DNA of 59,462 bases from positions 1 through 59,462 of the forward strand of contig NZ_CAIPNF010000054.1 in the NCBI RefSeq assembly GCF_903866365.1. The letters run 5' to 3'. The translations under genes were made by a program, and so were the position numbers. The notes beneath the pieces were generated by a model. That model was not told the origin of the DNA. It worked only from the letters and a program-made list of their open reading frames with translations, and searched no databases. This stretch comes from an uncultured Thiocystis sp. (GTDB lineage: Bacteria; Pseudomonadota; Gammaproteobacteria; Chromatiales; Chromatiaceae). Positions 1 to 9,265 of the stretch are shown in pieces (the first letter of the stretch is position 1; each line of letters starts with the position of its first letter).

Positions 1-3000
1 GACGCCCGGCTCGTGCATGGTGACCCCCAGCAGATGGTCGGCAATCTCCATCGTCACCTTGTTATGGCTGATGAAGATGAACTGAACCTGCTCGGACATC
101 GCGCGCACCAGTTCGCAAAAGCGCACCACGTTGGCATCGTCCAGCGGCGCATCCACCTCGTCGAGCATGCAGAAGGGCGCCGGATTGAGCTGGAAAATAG
201 CGAACACCAGGGCGACCGCGGTCAGCGCCTTTTCGCCGCCGGAGAGCAGATGAATGGTCGAATTGCGCTTGCCCGGCGGCCGTGCCATGACACTGACCCC
301 GGTCTCTAAAAGATCCTCGTCGGTGAGTGTCAGATAGGCTTGTCCGCCGCCGAACAGACGCGGGAAAAGCTCCCGGAATCCCTGATCGACCTTGTCATAG
401 GTTTCCTTGAAGCGGTGGCGCGTCTCCCGGTCGATCTTGCGAATCGCCTGCTCCAGCGTCTCCAATGAGCGCGTGATGTCCTCGTGCTGGGCATCCAGAT
501 ACGTCTTGCGCTGCGACTGTTCCTTGAATTCGTCGATCGCGGCCAGATTGATGGCGCCCAGGCGCTGGATGCGCGCGCCGACCTTGGACAGTTCCTCCTG
601 CCACACCGTCTCGCCATCCTCGGCCGCGCTCGCCGCGCGCGCCGCATCGTCCATGGACTCCAGCACCGCCGCCGGGACGGTGTCCGACTCGGCAAGCTGT
701 TCCTCCAGGGTCCGCCGCCGCACCAGACGCTCCTGACGTTCGAGCCGCAGGGCATCCAGGCCGCGCTGATTCGCGTGAACCCCCTGCTCCACCCGCAGGC
801 GCTCCTGCTCCAGCCCGCGCACCTCGGCATCGAGCGACTCGCGCCGGTTGCGGGCATCGCCGAGCGCCTGTTCGACCTCGACCCGCAACGCCAGATGTTC
901 GTCGAGCCGTTCGCGCTGTTCGAGCAGCGGTTCGACGTCTTCCTCCAAGGCATCCTGCAACTCGTCGCGCCGCTCGCTCAGTTGGGTCTGCTGCGCGTCG
1001 GCGCGCGTCAGACTCTGCTGGGTCGCCGCCCGCGCGGCCCGGTTGGATTCGACGCTGACCCGTAGCCCCTGGCTCCGCTCGCGGCAGGCGCGCTCGCGCT
1101 CGCGCCCCTGGGCGACCGCCGAGCGCAGACGGTCGCGCTCCCGGACCATGGACTCGCGCCGCTCGGCCAGCGCGTCGACCTCGGTCAGAAGTTCGTGGAG
1201 ACGCTCGCGGGTCTCTTCCATCTCGGCGATGGCGTCGGCGGTCTGTTGATCGAGTTCGAGCCGTTCGTCGGCCAGCGCCCGCAGACGTTCCTGCTGATGC
1301 TCGCGACGGGTGCGCGCGCTGCTGAGTTCGGCCCGCAGACTGGACAGCTCGCGCTCCAGTGCCGTGCGTTGCTGATCCAGGGCAAGACGCGACTGCTCCG
1401 CCTCGGCCCGCGCCGCGCGCCACTGCTCCGCGTTCGCCAACAGGGCCGCTTCATCCGCCAGCAGATCCACGATCTCGCCCCGCAGCGATTTGACGGCATC
1501 CGCCCGCGCCAGCACGCCGCCGCCGTCCTCGGTCGCGGGCGCGCCCAACCAGTTGCGACCGACCTGCACGCCCGCGCGGGTGATCAGACGTTCGCCCGGC
1601 CCCAGGGTCTCGCGCGCATCGAGCGCGTCCGCGAGTCCCTCGGCAACCCGCACGCCCCCCAGCAGACTCGCCAGCGACCAGGGCGCGCGCACCCTGGACG
1701 CCAGCATGTCGACCGGATTGTCCGACCGCGCCGCGCCAAGCTCCCTTGCCCCTTGCCCCTGGTCCCTGTCCCCAATGTCCGGCGTGGTATCCAACAGCAC
1801 CAACCCCGGCAGCAGCGGCTCGGCCGCCGCGCCATGCCGATCCAGCCCGGTCGTGCCCACCGCCCGCAGCGCATCGCCCAGCACGGTCTCCAGCGCCGTT
1901 TCCCAACCGGCGTCGACTTCCAGATGGTCAACCAGACGGGGCGCCTCCGCGAGCCCCTGACGCGCGAGCCAGGCGGCGCGCTCGCCATCCCGGTCGGCGA
2001 GCGCCGCCTCCTGCAAGGCAGTCAACGAGGCCAGGCGTCCCCGCGACTCCTGGAGTCCCGTGCGCAGCCGGTCGAGTTCGTCGGCCAGTTCACGCAGCGC
2101 CGACTCACGACGTTCCAGATCCTCGGCGCAACCCTGTTGATGCGACTCGACCTCGCCAATCCGCTCTTCCAACCCGAGTTCGCGCTCGCTCAGCTCCTCG
2201 ATCCGCGTCGCGACATCGCCCGCCTCCAGCCGCGCGGCCTCCTCCTCGATGCGGCGCAGACGCTCCCGATCGCGCCCGACGCGCTGTTCCAGCGCATTGA
2301 TGCTCGCCCGCTCGACCTGCGCCTGCTGGGCCGGGCGGGCCGCCGCCTGATTGAACGTGTCCCACTCGGACTCCCAGACCTTGAGTTGATCCTCGGCGGT
2401 CATCAAGACCCCGGCAGCCTCGCCCAGCGCCTGTTCGGCCGCCTGCCATTCGGGCTCGTCGCGCGCCAGTTCGCGCGCGATCTCGGTCAGGCGCGTCTGG
2501 TCGCGCTCCAGATGACGTTCGGCCTCGTACAACTCCTGTTCCAGCCGGACCAATTCGGCCTCGCGTCGACCGCGCGCCTCGTTAGCGAACTGGATCGCCT
2601 GCTCGGCCCGCGCGATCTCCGCACCCACGGCATAGAAACGCCCCTGTACCTCGTTGAAACTGTCCGAAGCGGCGTTCTGATCCTCGCGCCGCGCCTCGAT
2701 GTCCGCCTCCAGGCGACGCTGCCGCGCGATCCCGGACTCGGTGGCGTTTTCCGCCTCGGCCAGCAAACGCTCCTGGCGCTCAATCTCCGCGTCCAGCGCG
2801 CGCCAGCGCAGCGCCTTCAACTCCTGATCCAGACGCCGCTCGTCAGCCCGAAGCTGGGTGTATTTCTCGGCGGTGGCGGCCTGGCGTTCCAGATGCTGAA
2901 GTTGCTTGCCCACCTCCTCGCGCAGATCGTCGAGTCGGTCCAGATTCTCGCGGGTGTGCCGGATGCGGGTTTCGGTCTCGCGCCGCCGCTCCTTGTACTT

Positions 3001-3513
3001 GGAAATCCCCGCCGCCTCCTCCAGAAAGAGCCGCAGATCCTCCGGGCGCGACTCGATGATCCGCGTGATCATCCCCTGCTCGATGATGGCGTAGGAGCGC
3101 GGACCCAGACCGGTGCCGAGAAACAGATCCTGAATGTCGCGCCGCCGGCAGCGCGAGCCGTTGAGAAAATAGCCGGACTGACCGTCGCGCGAGACCTGAC
3201 GCTTGACCGCGATCTGATTGAAGGCTGCGTACTCGCCGCCGACGCCGCCGTCGCTGTTGTCGAACACCAGTTCGATGCTGGCCACGCCCACCGGCTTGCG
3301 CCCGGTACTGCCGTTGAAGATGACATCGGCCATCGACTCGCCACGCAGCATCTTGGCCGAGCTTTCGCCCATCACCCAGCGCACGGCATCGATCACATTG
3401 GATTTGCCGCAACCGTTCGGCCCCACGACGCCCACCAGATTGCTCGGGAACGCGACCGTCGTGGGATCGACGAACGACTTGAATCCGGCCAGCCGGATCT
3501 TTTCGAGTCTCAT
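1..3513 (-). CDS. smc: Chromosome partition protein SMC (3' end outside window)
   Basis: SMC condensin ATPase, which organises and segregates the chromosome with ScpAB. The 1171 codons from the ATG at 3513 to the window edge stay open in one frame (I checked both ends). The N-terminus begins MRLEKIRLAGFKSF and has the Walker A motif GPNGCGKSN near residue 32. Long Glu/Arg/Gln-rich coiled-coil arms flank a hinge around residues 520-650. The C-terminal head has the signature LLSGGEKALTA and Walker B CMLDEVDAPLDD. It ends in ISHNKVTMEIADHLLGVTMH, so probably only some 10-30 residues are missing. The hinge contains an odd in-frame Gly/Asp/Gln/Arg stretch, reported as a finding. It is divergent from the phosphatase gene at 3727. 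Very sure of family. Confidence 0.97.
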   Translation of the reverse strand, partial: MRLEKIRLAGFKSFVDPTTVAFPSNLVGVVGPNGCGKSNVIDAVRWVMGESSAKMLRGESMADVIFNGSTGRKPVGVASIELVFDNSDGGVGGEYAAFNQIAVKRQVSRDGQSGYFLNGSRCRRRDIQDLFLGTGLGPRSYAIIEQGMITRIIESRPEDLRLFLEEAAGISKYKERRRETETRIRHTRENLDRLDDLREEVGKQLQHLERQAATAEKYTQLRADERRLDQELKALRWRALDAEIERQERLLAEAENATESGIARQRRLEADIEARREDQNAASDSFNEVQGRFYAVGAEIARAEQAIQFANEARGRREAELVRLEQELYEAERHLERDQTRLTEIARELARDEPEWQAAEQALGEAAGVLMTAEDQLKVWESEWDTFNQAAARPAQQAQVERASINALEQRVGRDRERLRRIEEEAARLEAGDVATRIEELSERELGLEERIGEVESHQQGCAEDLERRESALRELADELDRLRTGLQESRGRLASLTALQEAALADRDGERAAWLARQGLAEAPRLVDHLEVDAGWETALETVLGDALRAVGTTGLDRHGAAAEPLLPGLVLLDTTPDIGDRDQGQGARELGAARSDNPVDMLASRVRAPWSLASLLGGVRVAEGLADALDARETLGPGERLITRAGVQVGRNWLGAPATEDGGGVLARADAVKSLRGEIVDLLADEAALLANAEQWRAARAEAEQSRLALDQQRTALERELSSLRAELSSARTRREHQQERLRALADERLELDQQTADAIAEMEETRERLHELLTEVDALAERRESMVRERDRLRSAVAQGRERERACRERSQGLRVSVESNRAARAATQQSLTRADAQQTQLSERRDELQDALEEDVEPLLEQRERLDEHLALRVEVEQALGDARNRRESLDAEVRGLEQERLRVEQGVHANQRGLDALRLERQERLVRRRTLEEQLAESDTVPAAVLESMDDAARAASAAEDGETVWQEELSKVGARIQRLGAINLAAIDEFKEQSQRKTYLDAQHEDITRSLETLEQAIRKIDRETRHRFKETYDKVDQGFRELFPRLFGGGQAYLTLTDEDLLETGVSVMARPPGKRNSTIHLLSGGEKALTAVALVFAIFQLNPAPFCMLDEVDAPLDDANVVRFCELVRAMSEQVQFIFISHNKVTMEIADHLLGVTMHEPGV

Positions 3514-3726
3514 GTCTCAATACTGCCAGGCGATGTCAGACGTAAAGTGAATTGTCATTGCGGCGAATGAAGGACTCAGGCGAGGTATTCTTCAGGATCC
3601 GGAAGCGCTGTCGATGCCTGGTGTGACAGCGTCCTCTGCAACGGATCGAGTTTTCGAATCGTGTCGAACGAACACTCGATCATGACTGCATACACCGAAA
3701 GATAACAAGGTAGAATCGTCCGCCTT

Positions 3727-4494
3727 ATGCTAGCGATCTTCAAGAAAAAGCGCACGCACTGCTCGGAACTTCCGAAACCTCCGCGCACGCCGGAGGGTAC
3801 GCGGATCTACGCGATCGGCGACATCCATGGACGATATGACCTGCTGCTTGACTTGCAGGACAGGATTCTGGCGGATGCGGCGGGTTATCCCCAAGCAGAA
3901 AAGATCGTCGTGTATCTTGGCGACTACGTCGATCGCGGCCCCCAAAGTCGCGAGGTCTTGGAACAACTGAGCACGCGACCACTCCCAGGCTTCACTTCGA
4001 TTCATCTCCGAGGGAATCACGAAGACGCCTTGCTAGGCTTCATGCGAGAACCGGATGCCTATTCCAACTGGCTCGATTATGGCGGCCTGGCAACCCTAGG
4101 CTCCTATGGCGTTGTCACCGATCGCGCCGACACACCAAAAGCCGTGAACCAGATGGCGCATGAATTGACCGTCAACACGCCGGAGCATCATCTCGCTTTT
4201 CTCGATCGACTGGAGCCCTGTCGACTGCTGGGAGACTATCTTTTCGTCCACGCGGGCATTCGACCCGGCATCCCGATCCAGGATCAATCCGCGCACGACT
4301 TACTTTGGATCCGGAAGGATTTTCTGAAATTTACGAAATCCCATCCGCATTTTATCGTCCACGGTCATCAGATCTGCGATGAGCCTGAGATCCGACACAA
4401 CCGAATCGGCATCGACACCGGAGCATTTGCCACCGGACGACTTTGCTGCCTGGTGCTCGATGGCGAGGAGCGGGAGTTCATCGACACGCGGTGA
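3727..4494 (+). CDS. PP1-like serine/threonine protein phosphatase (calcineurin-like phosphoesterase)
   Basis: A 255-residue metallophosphoesterase. All signature motifs of the PPP family are visible: GDIHGR near residue 35, GDYVDRG near 70, RGNHE near 98, the later metal-ligand histidine in FVHAG near 180, and VHGH near 215. These bind a dinuclear metal centre that hydrolyses phosphoester bonds. Bacterial relatives (PrpA/PrpB, lambda phosphatase) dephosphorylate Ser/Thr/Tyr proteins or diadenosine polyphosphates, and the sequence does not say which applies here. The size is typical of the group. It is transcribed away from smc. A good Shine-Dalgarno directly after it leads into the agmatine deiminase relic. 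Confidence 0.9.
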   Translation: MLAIFKKKRTHCSELPKPPRTPEGTRIYAIGDIHGRYDLLLDLQDRILADAAGYPQAEKIVVYLGDYVDRGPQSREVLEQLSTRPLPGFTSIHLRGNHEDALLGFMREPDAYSNWLDYGGLATLGSYGVVTDRADTPKAVNQMAHELTVNTPEHHLAFLDRLEPCRLLGDYLFVHAGIRPGIPIQDQSAHDLLWIRKDFLKFTKSHPHFIVHGHQICDEPEIRHNRIGIDTGAFATGRLCCLVLDGEEREFIDTR

Positions 4495-4518
4495 AATACA
4501 GGAAAGGAGTTTCATCGA

Positions 4519-4705
4519 ATGATGCTGGACGAGGACGGCGCGCGGCTTCCGGCGGGCGATGCCAACGTCCTGCTCGTCAACGACGCAGTGCTGCTCCCGG
4601 TCGATGACGATCCGGCGGATGTCGAGGCCCGGTCAATCCAGAGCGACCGATTCCCTGAACGCGACATCCTGACGCGCGACTGCCGCTCGCTGATCCGTCA
4701 GGGCG
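4519..4705 (+). pseudogene. Relic of the agmatine deiminase (AguA) C-terminal region
   Basis: The plus frame from the paired ATGs at 4519 and 4522 reads LPAGDANVLLVND, then AVLLPVDDDPAD, then DCRSLIRQGG. From memory this follows the agmatine deiminase pattern (LPASYxNFLxxNGAVLxPxxxDPxD...DCRxLIxxxG). That family converts agmatine to N-carbamoylputrescine. Only about 60 residues near the C-terminus remain. The catalytic core upstream and the final Cys-containing segment are gone. The similarity stops where the frame runs into the 3' end of the convergent response regulator gene, at about 4700. A strong AAAGGAG lies 9 bases before the ATG. Recognised from the motif pattern only, so moderately sure. 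Confidence 0.6.
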
Positions 4706-5351
4706 GGCAGTCCTTCCTGTACATCTTCAGGATACGCTCAATTGAGAGTCCGCTAATGGGCTTGACGAGGAAAGCGTTGACCCCAAATTCTTTCCCTTTT
4801 AAGACGTTTTCCGAGGTGGCACTCGCACTGACAAGAGTAATAAAGATACATGGTTTGTACGCCTTCATTTCCGCGAGTGCGCTCAGTCCATCCATGACTG
4901 GCATATCGATATCCAGAAACACCAGATCGAAATGACGGGCGCGGAATTTGTTGACTGCACTATTGCCATCATCTGCTGTTTCGATTTTATAGATACGCTC
5001 GTGGTTGAGCATGTTTACCAATAGCTTCTGCGACAGTTTCATATCCTCCGCGATGAGCACCTTCGCCTCCGTTAGCGGGCGGCGAATACAGGGTGCCGCG
5101 CTCATCGGTTTCGGTTGCCATATCCGGGGCGTTTCGGTGGATGGGCCGAGTATCGGTTCAGGTCTCGGTGGATCCTGCAAGCCGCGCGAACGCCAACTGT
5201 CCTTGAGCAGATCGCGGCTCTTATGTAGGGTGAGGATATCGCCCTCTTTCATCAGCGCGAGGCCATTACGGTCATAGAGATCGTAGGGCAGCGGCTGTTC
5301 CAAGAACAGTTCATCCTTTTCGACCGGGATCAGATCAAGGCGCTCAGACAT
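4698..5351 (-). CDS. Response regulator with an N-terminal 'LPYDLYDRNG' module
   Basis: Predicted cytoplasmic receiver protein of 217 residues. I chose the ATG at 5351 (MSERLDL) because GGAG lies 8 bases upstream; an in-frame start 27 bases earlier has no better site. Residues 10-60 carry a small beta-rich module (PLPYDLYDRNGLALMKEGD), like one often found ahead of HD-GYP or PilZ-type output domains. Residues 95-215 form a receiver domain: VLIAEDMKLSQ, the phospho-acceptor Asp in LVFLDIDMPVMDG, Thr/Ser in TLVSASA and Lys in FLVKPI. There is no DNA-binding output. It probably signals by protein contact to the nearby kinases; that is inference. The 3' end abuts or overlaps the aguA relic. Confidence 0.8.
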   Translation of the reverse strand: MSERLDLIPVEKDELFLEQPLPYDLYDRNGLALMKEGDILTLHKSRDLLKDSWRSRGLQDPPRPEPILGPSTETPRIWQPKPMSAAPCIRRPLTEAKVLIAEDMKLSQKLLVNMLNHERIYKIETADDGNSAVNKFRARHFDLVFLDIDMPVMDGLSALAEMKAYKPCIFITLVSASATSENVLKGKEFGVNAFLVKPISGLSIERILKMYRKDCPP

Positions 5352-5448
5352 CACGCTCTCTCCAAGTGTTAACCCCAATACCGCTCAATGCGCCTGCCGA
5401 ATCCGTGGCCAAGTGCCAGACTAGATGACATGAAATCTTCGTCTGATG

Positions 5449-5708
5449 AGCCCATTGCAAAATTGCCGGTAGCGGTGGAGCCCAAGCCGGGCGAGGGGCA
5501 AGAACGGCTGTTGCTTGCCCCTTTCCGTGTGCTACGTCATATTCCGCTCTGGCGGCATGGAGTGATCCGGTTTTCCGGCCATCGGGTGACTTCGCCGACT
5601 GGCGTCTACCACTGAAAAGCCTTTCGCTGGCGACACCCGCTCTTCCCCCCGCTGTTGCGATCCCTGCGGGACGCATCATCCCTGCACTGCGCGATTTTGC
5701 AATTGGCT
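5449..5708. repeat. MITE-like non-coding element with 18-bp terminal inverted repeats
   Basis: The gap between the two response regulator genes (5352-5728) holds no convincing gene. It contains a 260-bp segment whose ends are inverted copies: AGCCCATTGCAAAATTGC at 5449-5466, and the complement of 5691-5708, AGCCAATTGCAAAATCGC (16 of 18 identical). I saw no clear target-site duplication and no transposase. A 147-codon minus frame crosses it but has no recognisable domain and overlaps neighbouring genes at both ends. The structure fits a small non-autonomous mobile element or dispersed repeat. Confidence 0.55.
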
Positions 5709-5728
5709 TTTCATGGCAGTACGGTCGC

Positions 5729-6145
5729 TCATGGGGCTTCGGTTCGCCCCTGGCGGCGACCCGCGTCATAGCGGCGCAGCACCGCACGAATTCGCCCGAT
5801 CAGTTCCTCGGGATGAAAAGGCTTGGTCAGGTAGTCATCCACGCCATGTTCGAGCGCGGCGAGCTTGTCGGCCTGAAGCGTGCGAGCGGTGAGAAAGATA
5901 AAGGGAATCTCGGCGGTGAGCGGATCCTTGGCAAGTAATGACTTCAACATAAAGCCATTTTGACCAGGCATCATAATATCGCAGACGATGATATCCGGCC
6001 GCTCGGTCCTCGCCAGCTCAAGCCCCGAGGCGCCGTCGCCGGCCGTCACCACCGCAAATCCGAAGCGTTTGACGATCAGGCTCGCGGCGAACAACTGATG
6101 CGGATCGTCGTCGATCAGCAACACTTTTTTGGCGATTTCCAACAT
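5729..6145 (-). CDS. Single-domain response regulator (REC only)
   Basis: A stand-alone receiver of 138 residues from the ATG at 6145 (MLEIAKKVLLIDDD). I preferred this start to the upstream ATG at 6166 because AGGA lies about 9 bases before it. It also aligns with the N-terminus of the paralogue at 10210 (MTKIVNSILIVDDD). Visible residues are the acidic triad DDD, the phospho-acceptor Asp in DIIVCDIMMPGQNG, Thr in FLTART and Lys in YLTKPFHPEEL. The tail RAVLRRYDAGRRQG matches the paralogue's tail just after its receiver, so this looks like that protein cut off after REC. It probably shuttles phosphate or acts as an adaptor with the kinase encoded upstream. Confidence 0.88.
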   Translation of the reverse strand: MLEIAKKVLLIDDDPHQLFAASLIVKRFGFAVVTAGDGASGLELARTERPDIIVCDIMMPGQNGFMLKSLLAKDPLTAEIPFIFLTARTLQADKLAALEHGVDDYLTKPFHPEELIGRIRAVLRRYDAGRRQGRTEAP

Positions 6146-6208
6146 GATGTTTGTTCCTGCCTGCATGAATCGTTGGTCGAGTCGCTCGGGGCGAATGCCG
6201 GACGCGGT

Positions 6209-9200
6209 TCAGATCCCGGACTCCCCGGTGCCGAGCCATTTTTCCAAGACCTCGGCCAGGGCCGCTGGGCGCACCGGCTTGGCGACATAGTCGCTCATGC
6301 CCGCCGCCAGACATTGCTCGCGGTCGCCCTGCATCGCATTGGCAGTCATGGCAATGATGGGAATGGCATGATCGAGAATATTACTCCCGGGATCGCGGAT
6401 GTGGCGCGCGGCCTCCAGTCCATCCATCACCGGCATCTGCACGTCCATCAGCACCAGATCATAAGGGATGCTGGCTAAGGCGGTCAGCGCTTCCGCGCCA
6501 TTGGCCACGGCATCGGCGCGCAGCCCCAGCTTCTTGAGAATGCCCAGGGCCAGTTGCTGATTGACCGGATGGTCCTCGGCCAGCAGGATGCGCGCCCCGC
6601 CAGACGCGAAACGCTCGGCGCTGGCCTCCCACGACTGCTCGCGCGCGGCGTGACGGGTGACGATGCGCGCTGCTGCCGAGCGGGGCGCGTCGCTCAACAG
6701 CACCGAGAGCAGATCCCACAATTCCTGCTGGCGCACCGGCTTGGGCAGATAGGCCGCGAAACCGCTGGCCTCGAAGCGTTGCGGATCGCCGCGCAGGGTC
6801 AAGGAGGGCAGGATCGCCATGCGCAGCCCGGCCAGTCGCGCATCGGCGCGGATGGCGCGGCCCAAGGCGTCGCCGTCCATGCCGGGCATCTCCAGGTCGA
6901 TCAGCGCCACGCGGAAGGGGTCCGCCTCGACGATTCCGCGTTCCAGCGCCTGAAGCGCCGCCGGGCCATCCGCGACCGTTTCCGGACGCATGCCCCAGGC
7001 CCGCAGCCGACCGCTCAGCAGGTCGCGACTGGTGAGGTTGTCATCGACGATCAGCGCGCGCACGTCCCGCGGATCGAGCTGCGGACGCGGCTCCGTGGCC
7101 ATGCCCTCCTGCCTGGCCAGCCGCGCCGTGAACCAGAACAGCGAACCCTGCCCCGCCTCGCTGGCCACCCCGATCGTGCCGCCCATGAGTTCGGCCAGTT
7201 GCCTGGAAATGGCCAGGCCCAACCCGGTGCCGCCATACTGGCGCGTGGTCGAGGCATCGACCTGACTGAACTTATCGAAGAGCAGGCCGAGCTTGTCCGG
7301 CGGGATGCCAATACCGGTATCGCGCACCTCGAAGCGCAGCAGCACCTCCCGCTCATCCTCGGATGCCAGCGCGACGCGCACGGCGATCTCGCCGCTCGGG
7401 GTGAATTTGATCGCGTTGCCCACCAGATTGACGAGAATCTGGCGCAACCGGCCCGGATCGCCGCGCAGGCGCGTGGGCACCGCCGGCTCGGCGGCGCAGA
7501 GAAACTCCAGACCCTTCTCTTGGGCGCGCTGCGCCAGCGTGGCGGCGAAGTCGTCGAGCAGGCCGGACAGCTCGAAGTCCAGGCATTCCAGATCCAGCTT
7601 GCCGGCTTCGACCTTGGAGAAATCCAGGATATCGTTGATCAGGGTCAGCAGCGCCTCGCCGCTGGCGCGAATGTTCTCGGCGTAACGGTGCTGTTCCTCG
7701 TTCAGCGGGGTGTCGAGCAGGAGTCCGGTCATCCCGATCACGCCGTTCATCGGGGTGCGGATCTCGTGGCTCATATTGGCCAGGAAGTCGCTTTTCGCGG
7801 CATTGGCCGCTTGCGCCTGAAGCGCCAGCGCGTTGGCGCGATCGTTCGCGTCCTGGAGCCGAAGATTGGACGCCAGCAGTTCCTCGGTCTTTTCCCGCAA
7901 CAGGATCTCGGCCTGCTTGCGCTCGGTGATGTCCTGATGGGTTCCGAACATGGACAGCGGCTCGCCCTCCGCCCCCCGCTCGGCCACATTGCCGCGGTCA
8001 AGCACCCAGATCCAGCGTCCATCCTTGTGACACATGCGCAATTCACATTCGTAATAATCGAGCTCGCCACGAAAATGCCGTTGTAGCAGCCGAGAGCTGG
8101 TCTGCAAATCGTCGGGATGGGCGAAACGCGCCCAAGTCTCGATGGTGTGAGGCGCAAGTTCCTCCAAGGTGTAGCCGATCATCTCGGCCCAGCGCGCGTT
8201 CAGGGTCAGCTCGCCGGTGCGCACGTTCCACTCCCAGGTTCCGGCATGGGTCCCCGCGAGGATGCCGGCGAGCAACCGCCGCTCCCGTTCGATGTCCGCC
8301 TTGGCCGCCATTTCAGCGGTCAGATCCTTGCTGACGCAAAAGATGCAGTCCAGGCCATCCCATTGACCGTGCCAGATCCGGCTCTCGACCGGAATCAGCC
8401 GGCCGTCCCGGGTCACCAACGGCAGCGGACAACGGTCGCGCTGGCCCGCGAGCACCGCGTTCAGGATGTCCCGGGCCTCCTGGCGACGGCCCGCGGGATG
8501 GAGATCCAGCAGCGAGAGCCCCGTCAGATCCGCAGCGCGAAAACCCAGCGTGCGTTCGGCGAACGGGTTGAGATAGCGAATCCGACCCAGCGGCGTGGCC
8601 ACAAAGATCAGGTCGTCGATACTCTCGAAAAAGGCGCGAAAGTTAGCCTCGCTCTCGCGCAGTTGTTCCTCCGCGTGCCAGCGATCGGTGATGTCGCGGC
8701 TGATGCCGAGCAACCCGGCCAGCTTGCCATCGTCCCCCCAATACGGGGTTTTCAGGGTATCCAGCAGTTGTCGGCAGCCATCGGGAAAGGTGACCCATTC
8801 CTCGTTGCGGCGGGATTCCAGCGTCTCCAGCATGCGTCGGTCAAACCCTCGAAATGCCGCCGCGACGTCCGGCTCGAACAGGTCGACATCGGTTTTTCCC
8901 AGGATGTCCTCGCGCGGGCGTCCGACAAATGCGGCGAACATCGTATTGCAGCCGAGATAGACGCCCTGAAGATCCTTGAAAAACACCAGGTCGGGAATGG
9001 CATCCAGCAGGGTCGCGATCAATCCGTCGGTGTGTGCCGGCGGCATCAGCGCGCCCGGTCGCGGGCGGTCGCTCGTCTCCGTCGGGGCCGCTCTCAGCCA
9101 GACCAGATCGGGAATCGCGCCCAGCAGATGGGCGACCAACTCGCTCTGCTCCTGTTCGAGTTTCTCCTTTTCATGCCGGTAGTCAGTGTTCTCGATCATC

Positions 9201-9262
9201 GGTGGTTCGCTCCGGCAAGGGTCAGTCATCGCGTGCCCGCTGGCACCGGGGGCATGACGCAT
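6209..9262 (-). CDS. Soluble hybrid sensor histidine kinase (PAS x3, HisKA, HATPase, REC x2)
   Basis: Hybrid kinase of about 1017 residues with no membrane segment. Rough order: a short N-terminal coil, PAS at 82-205, PAS at 210-330, PAS/PAC at 340-460, then the dimerisation helix with the phosphorylated His in [15 protein letters not shown] near 510. The ATPase follows with N box [11 protein letters not shown] and G1 box VRDTGIGIP. Two receivers close the protein, with Asp in [12 protein letters not shown] (about 795) and [13 protein letters not shown] (about 945). Starts possible at ATG 9262 or, with a GGAG site, ATG 9199. It follows the REC gene at 9266 by a few bases, so the two are probably cotranscribed. 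No HPt domain is present. The signal is unknown. Confidence 0.93.
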   Translation of the reverse strand: MRHAPGASGHAMTDPCRSEPPMIENTDYRHEKEKLEQEQSELVAHLLGAIPDLVWLRAAPTETSDRPRPGALMPPAHTDGLIATLLDAIPDLVFFKDLQGVYLGCNTMFAAFVGRPREDILGKTDVDLFEPDVAAAFRGFDRRMLETLESRRNEEWVTFPDGCRQLLDTLKTPYWGDDGKLAGLLGISRDITDRWHAEEQLRESEANFRAFFESIDDLIFVATPLGRIRYLNPFAERTLGFRAADLTGLSLLDLHPAGRRQEARDILNAVLAGQRDRCPLPLVTRDGRLIPVESRIWHGQWDGLDCIFCVSKDLTAEMAAKADIERERRLLAGILAGTHAGTWEWNVRTGELTLNARWAEMIGYTLEELAPHTIETWARFAHPDDLQTSSRLLQRHFRGELDYYECELRMCHKDGRWIWVLDRGNVAERGAEGEPLSMFGTHQDITERKQAEILLREKTEELLASNLRLQDANDRANALALQAQAANAAKSDFLANMSHEIRTPMNGVIGMTGLLLDTPLNEEQHRYAENIRASGEALLTLINDILDFSKVEAGKLDLECLDFELSGLLDDFAATLAQRAQEKGLEFLCAAEPAVPTRLRGDPGRLRQILVNLVGNAIKFTPSGEIAVRVALASEDEREVLLRFEVRDTGIGIPPDKLGLLFDKFSQVDASTTRQYGGTGLGLAISRQLAELMGGTIGVASEAGQGSLFWFTARLARQEGMATEPRPQLDPRDVRALIVDDNLTSRDLLSGRLRAWGMRPETVADGPAALQALERGIVEADPFRVALIDLEMPGMDGDALGRAIRADARLAGLRMAILPSLTLRGDPQRFEASGFAAYLPKPVRQQELWDLLSVLLSDAPRSAAARIVTRHAAREQSWEASAERFASGGARILLAEDHPVNQQLALGILKKLGLRADAVANGAEALTALASIPYDLVLMDVQMPVMDGLEAARHIRDPGSNILDHAIPIIAMTANAMQGDREQCLAAGMSDYVAKPVRPAALAEVLEKWLGTGESGI

Positions 9263-9265
9263 CAA

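Noticed and set aside
1195-3570. 791-codon open frame on the plus strand opposite smc
   Set aside because: It is a GC-driven antisense frame; the minus strand codes for an unmistakable SMC protein over the same bases.
4705-4935. 3' part of the plus frame 4519-4935 as a real gene
   Set aside because: Beyond about 4705 it runs antisense to the response regulator, and the agmatine deiminase pattern has ended.
5344-5787. 147-codon minus frame through the repeat-containing gap
   Set aside because: It overlaps coding ends on both sides, crosses the inverted-repeat element and shows no protein-like domain. Such frames travel with dispersed repeats.
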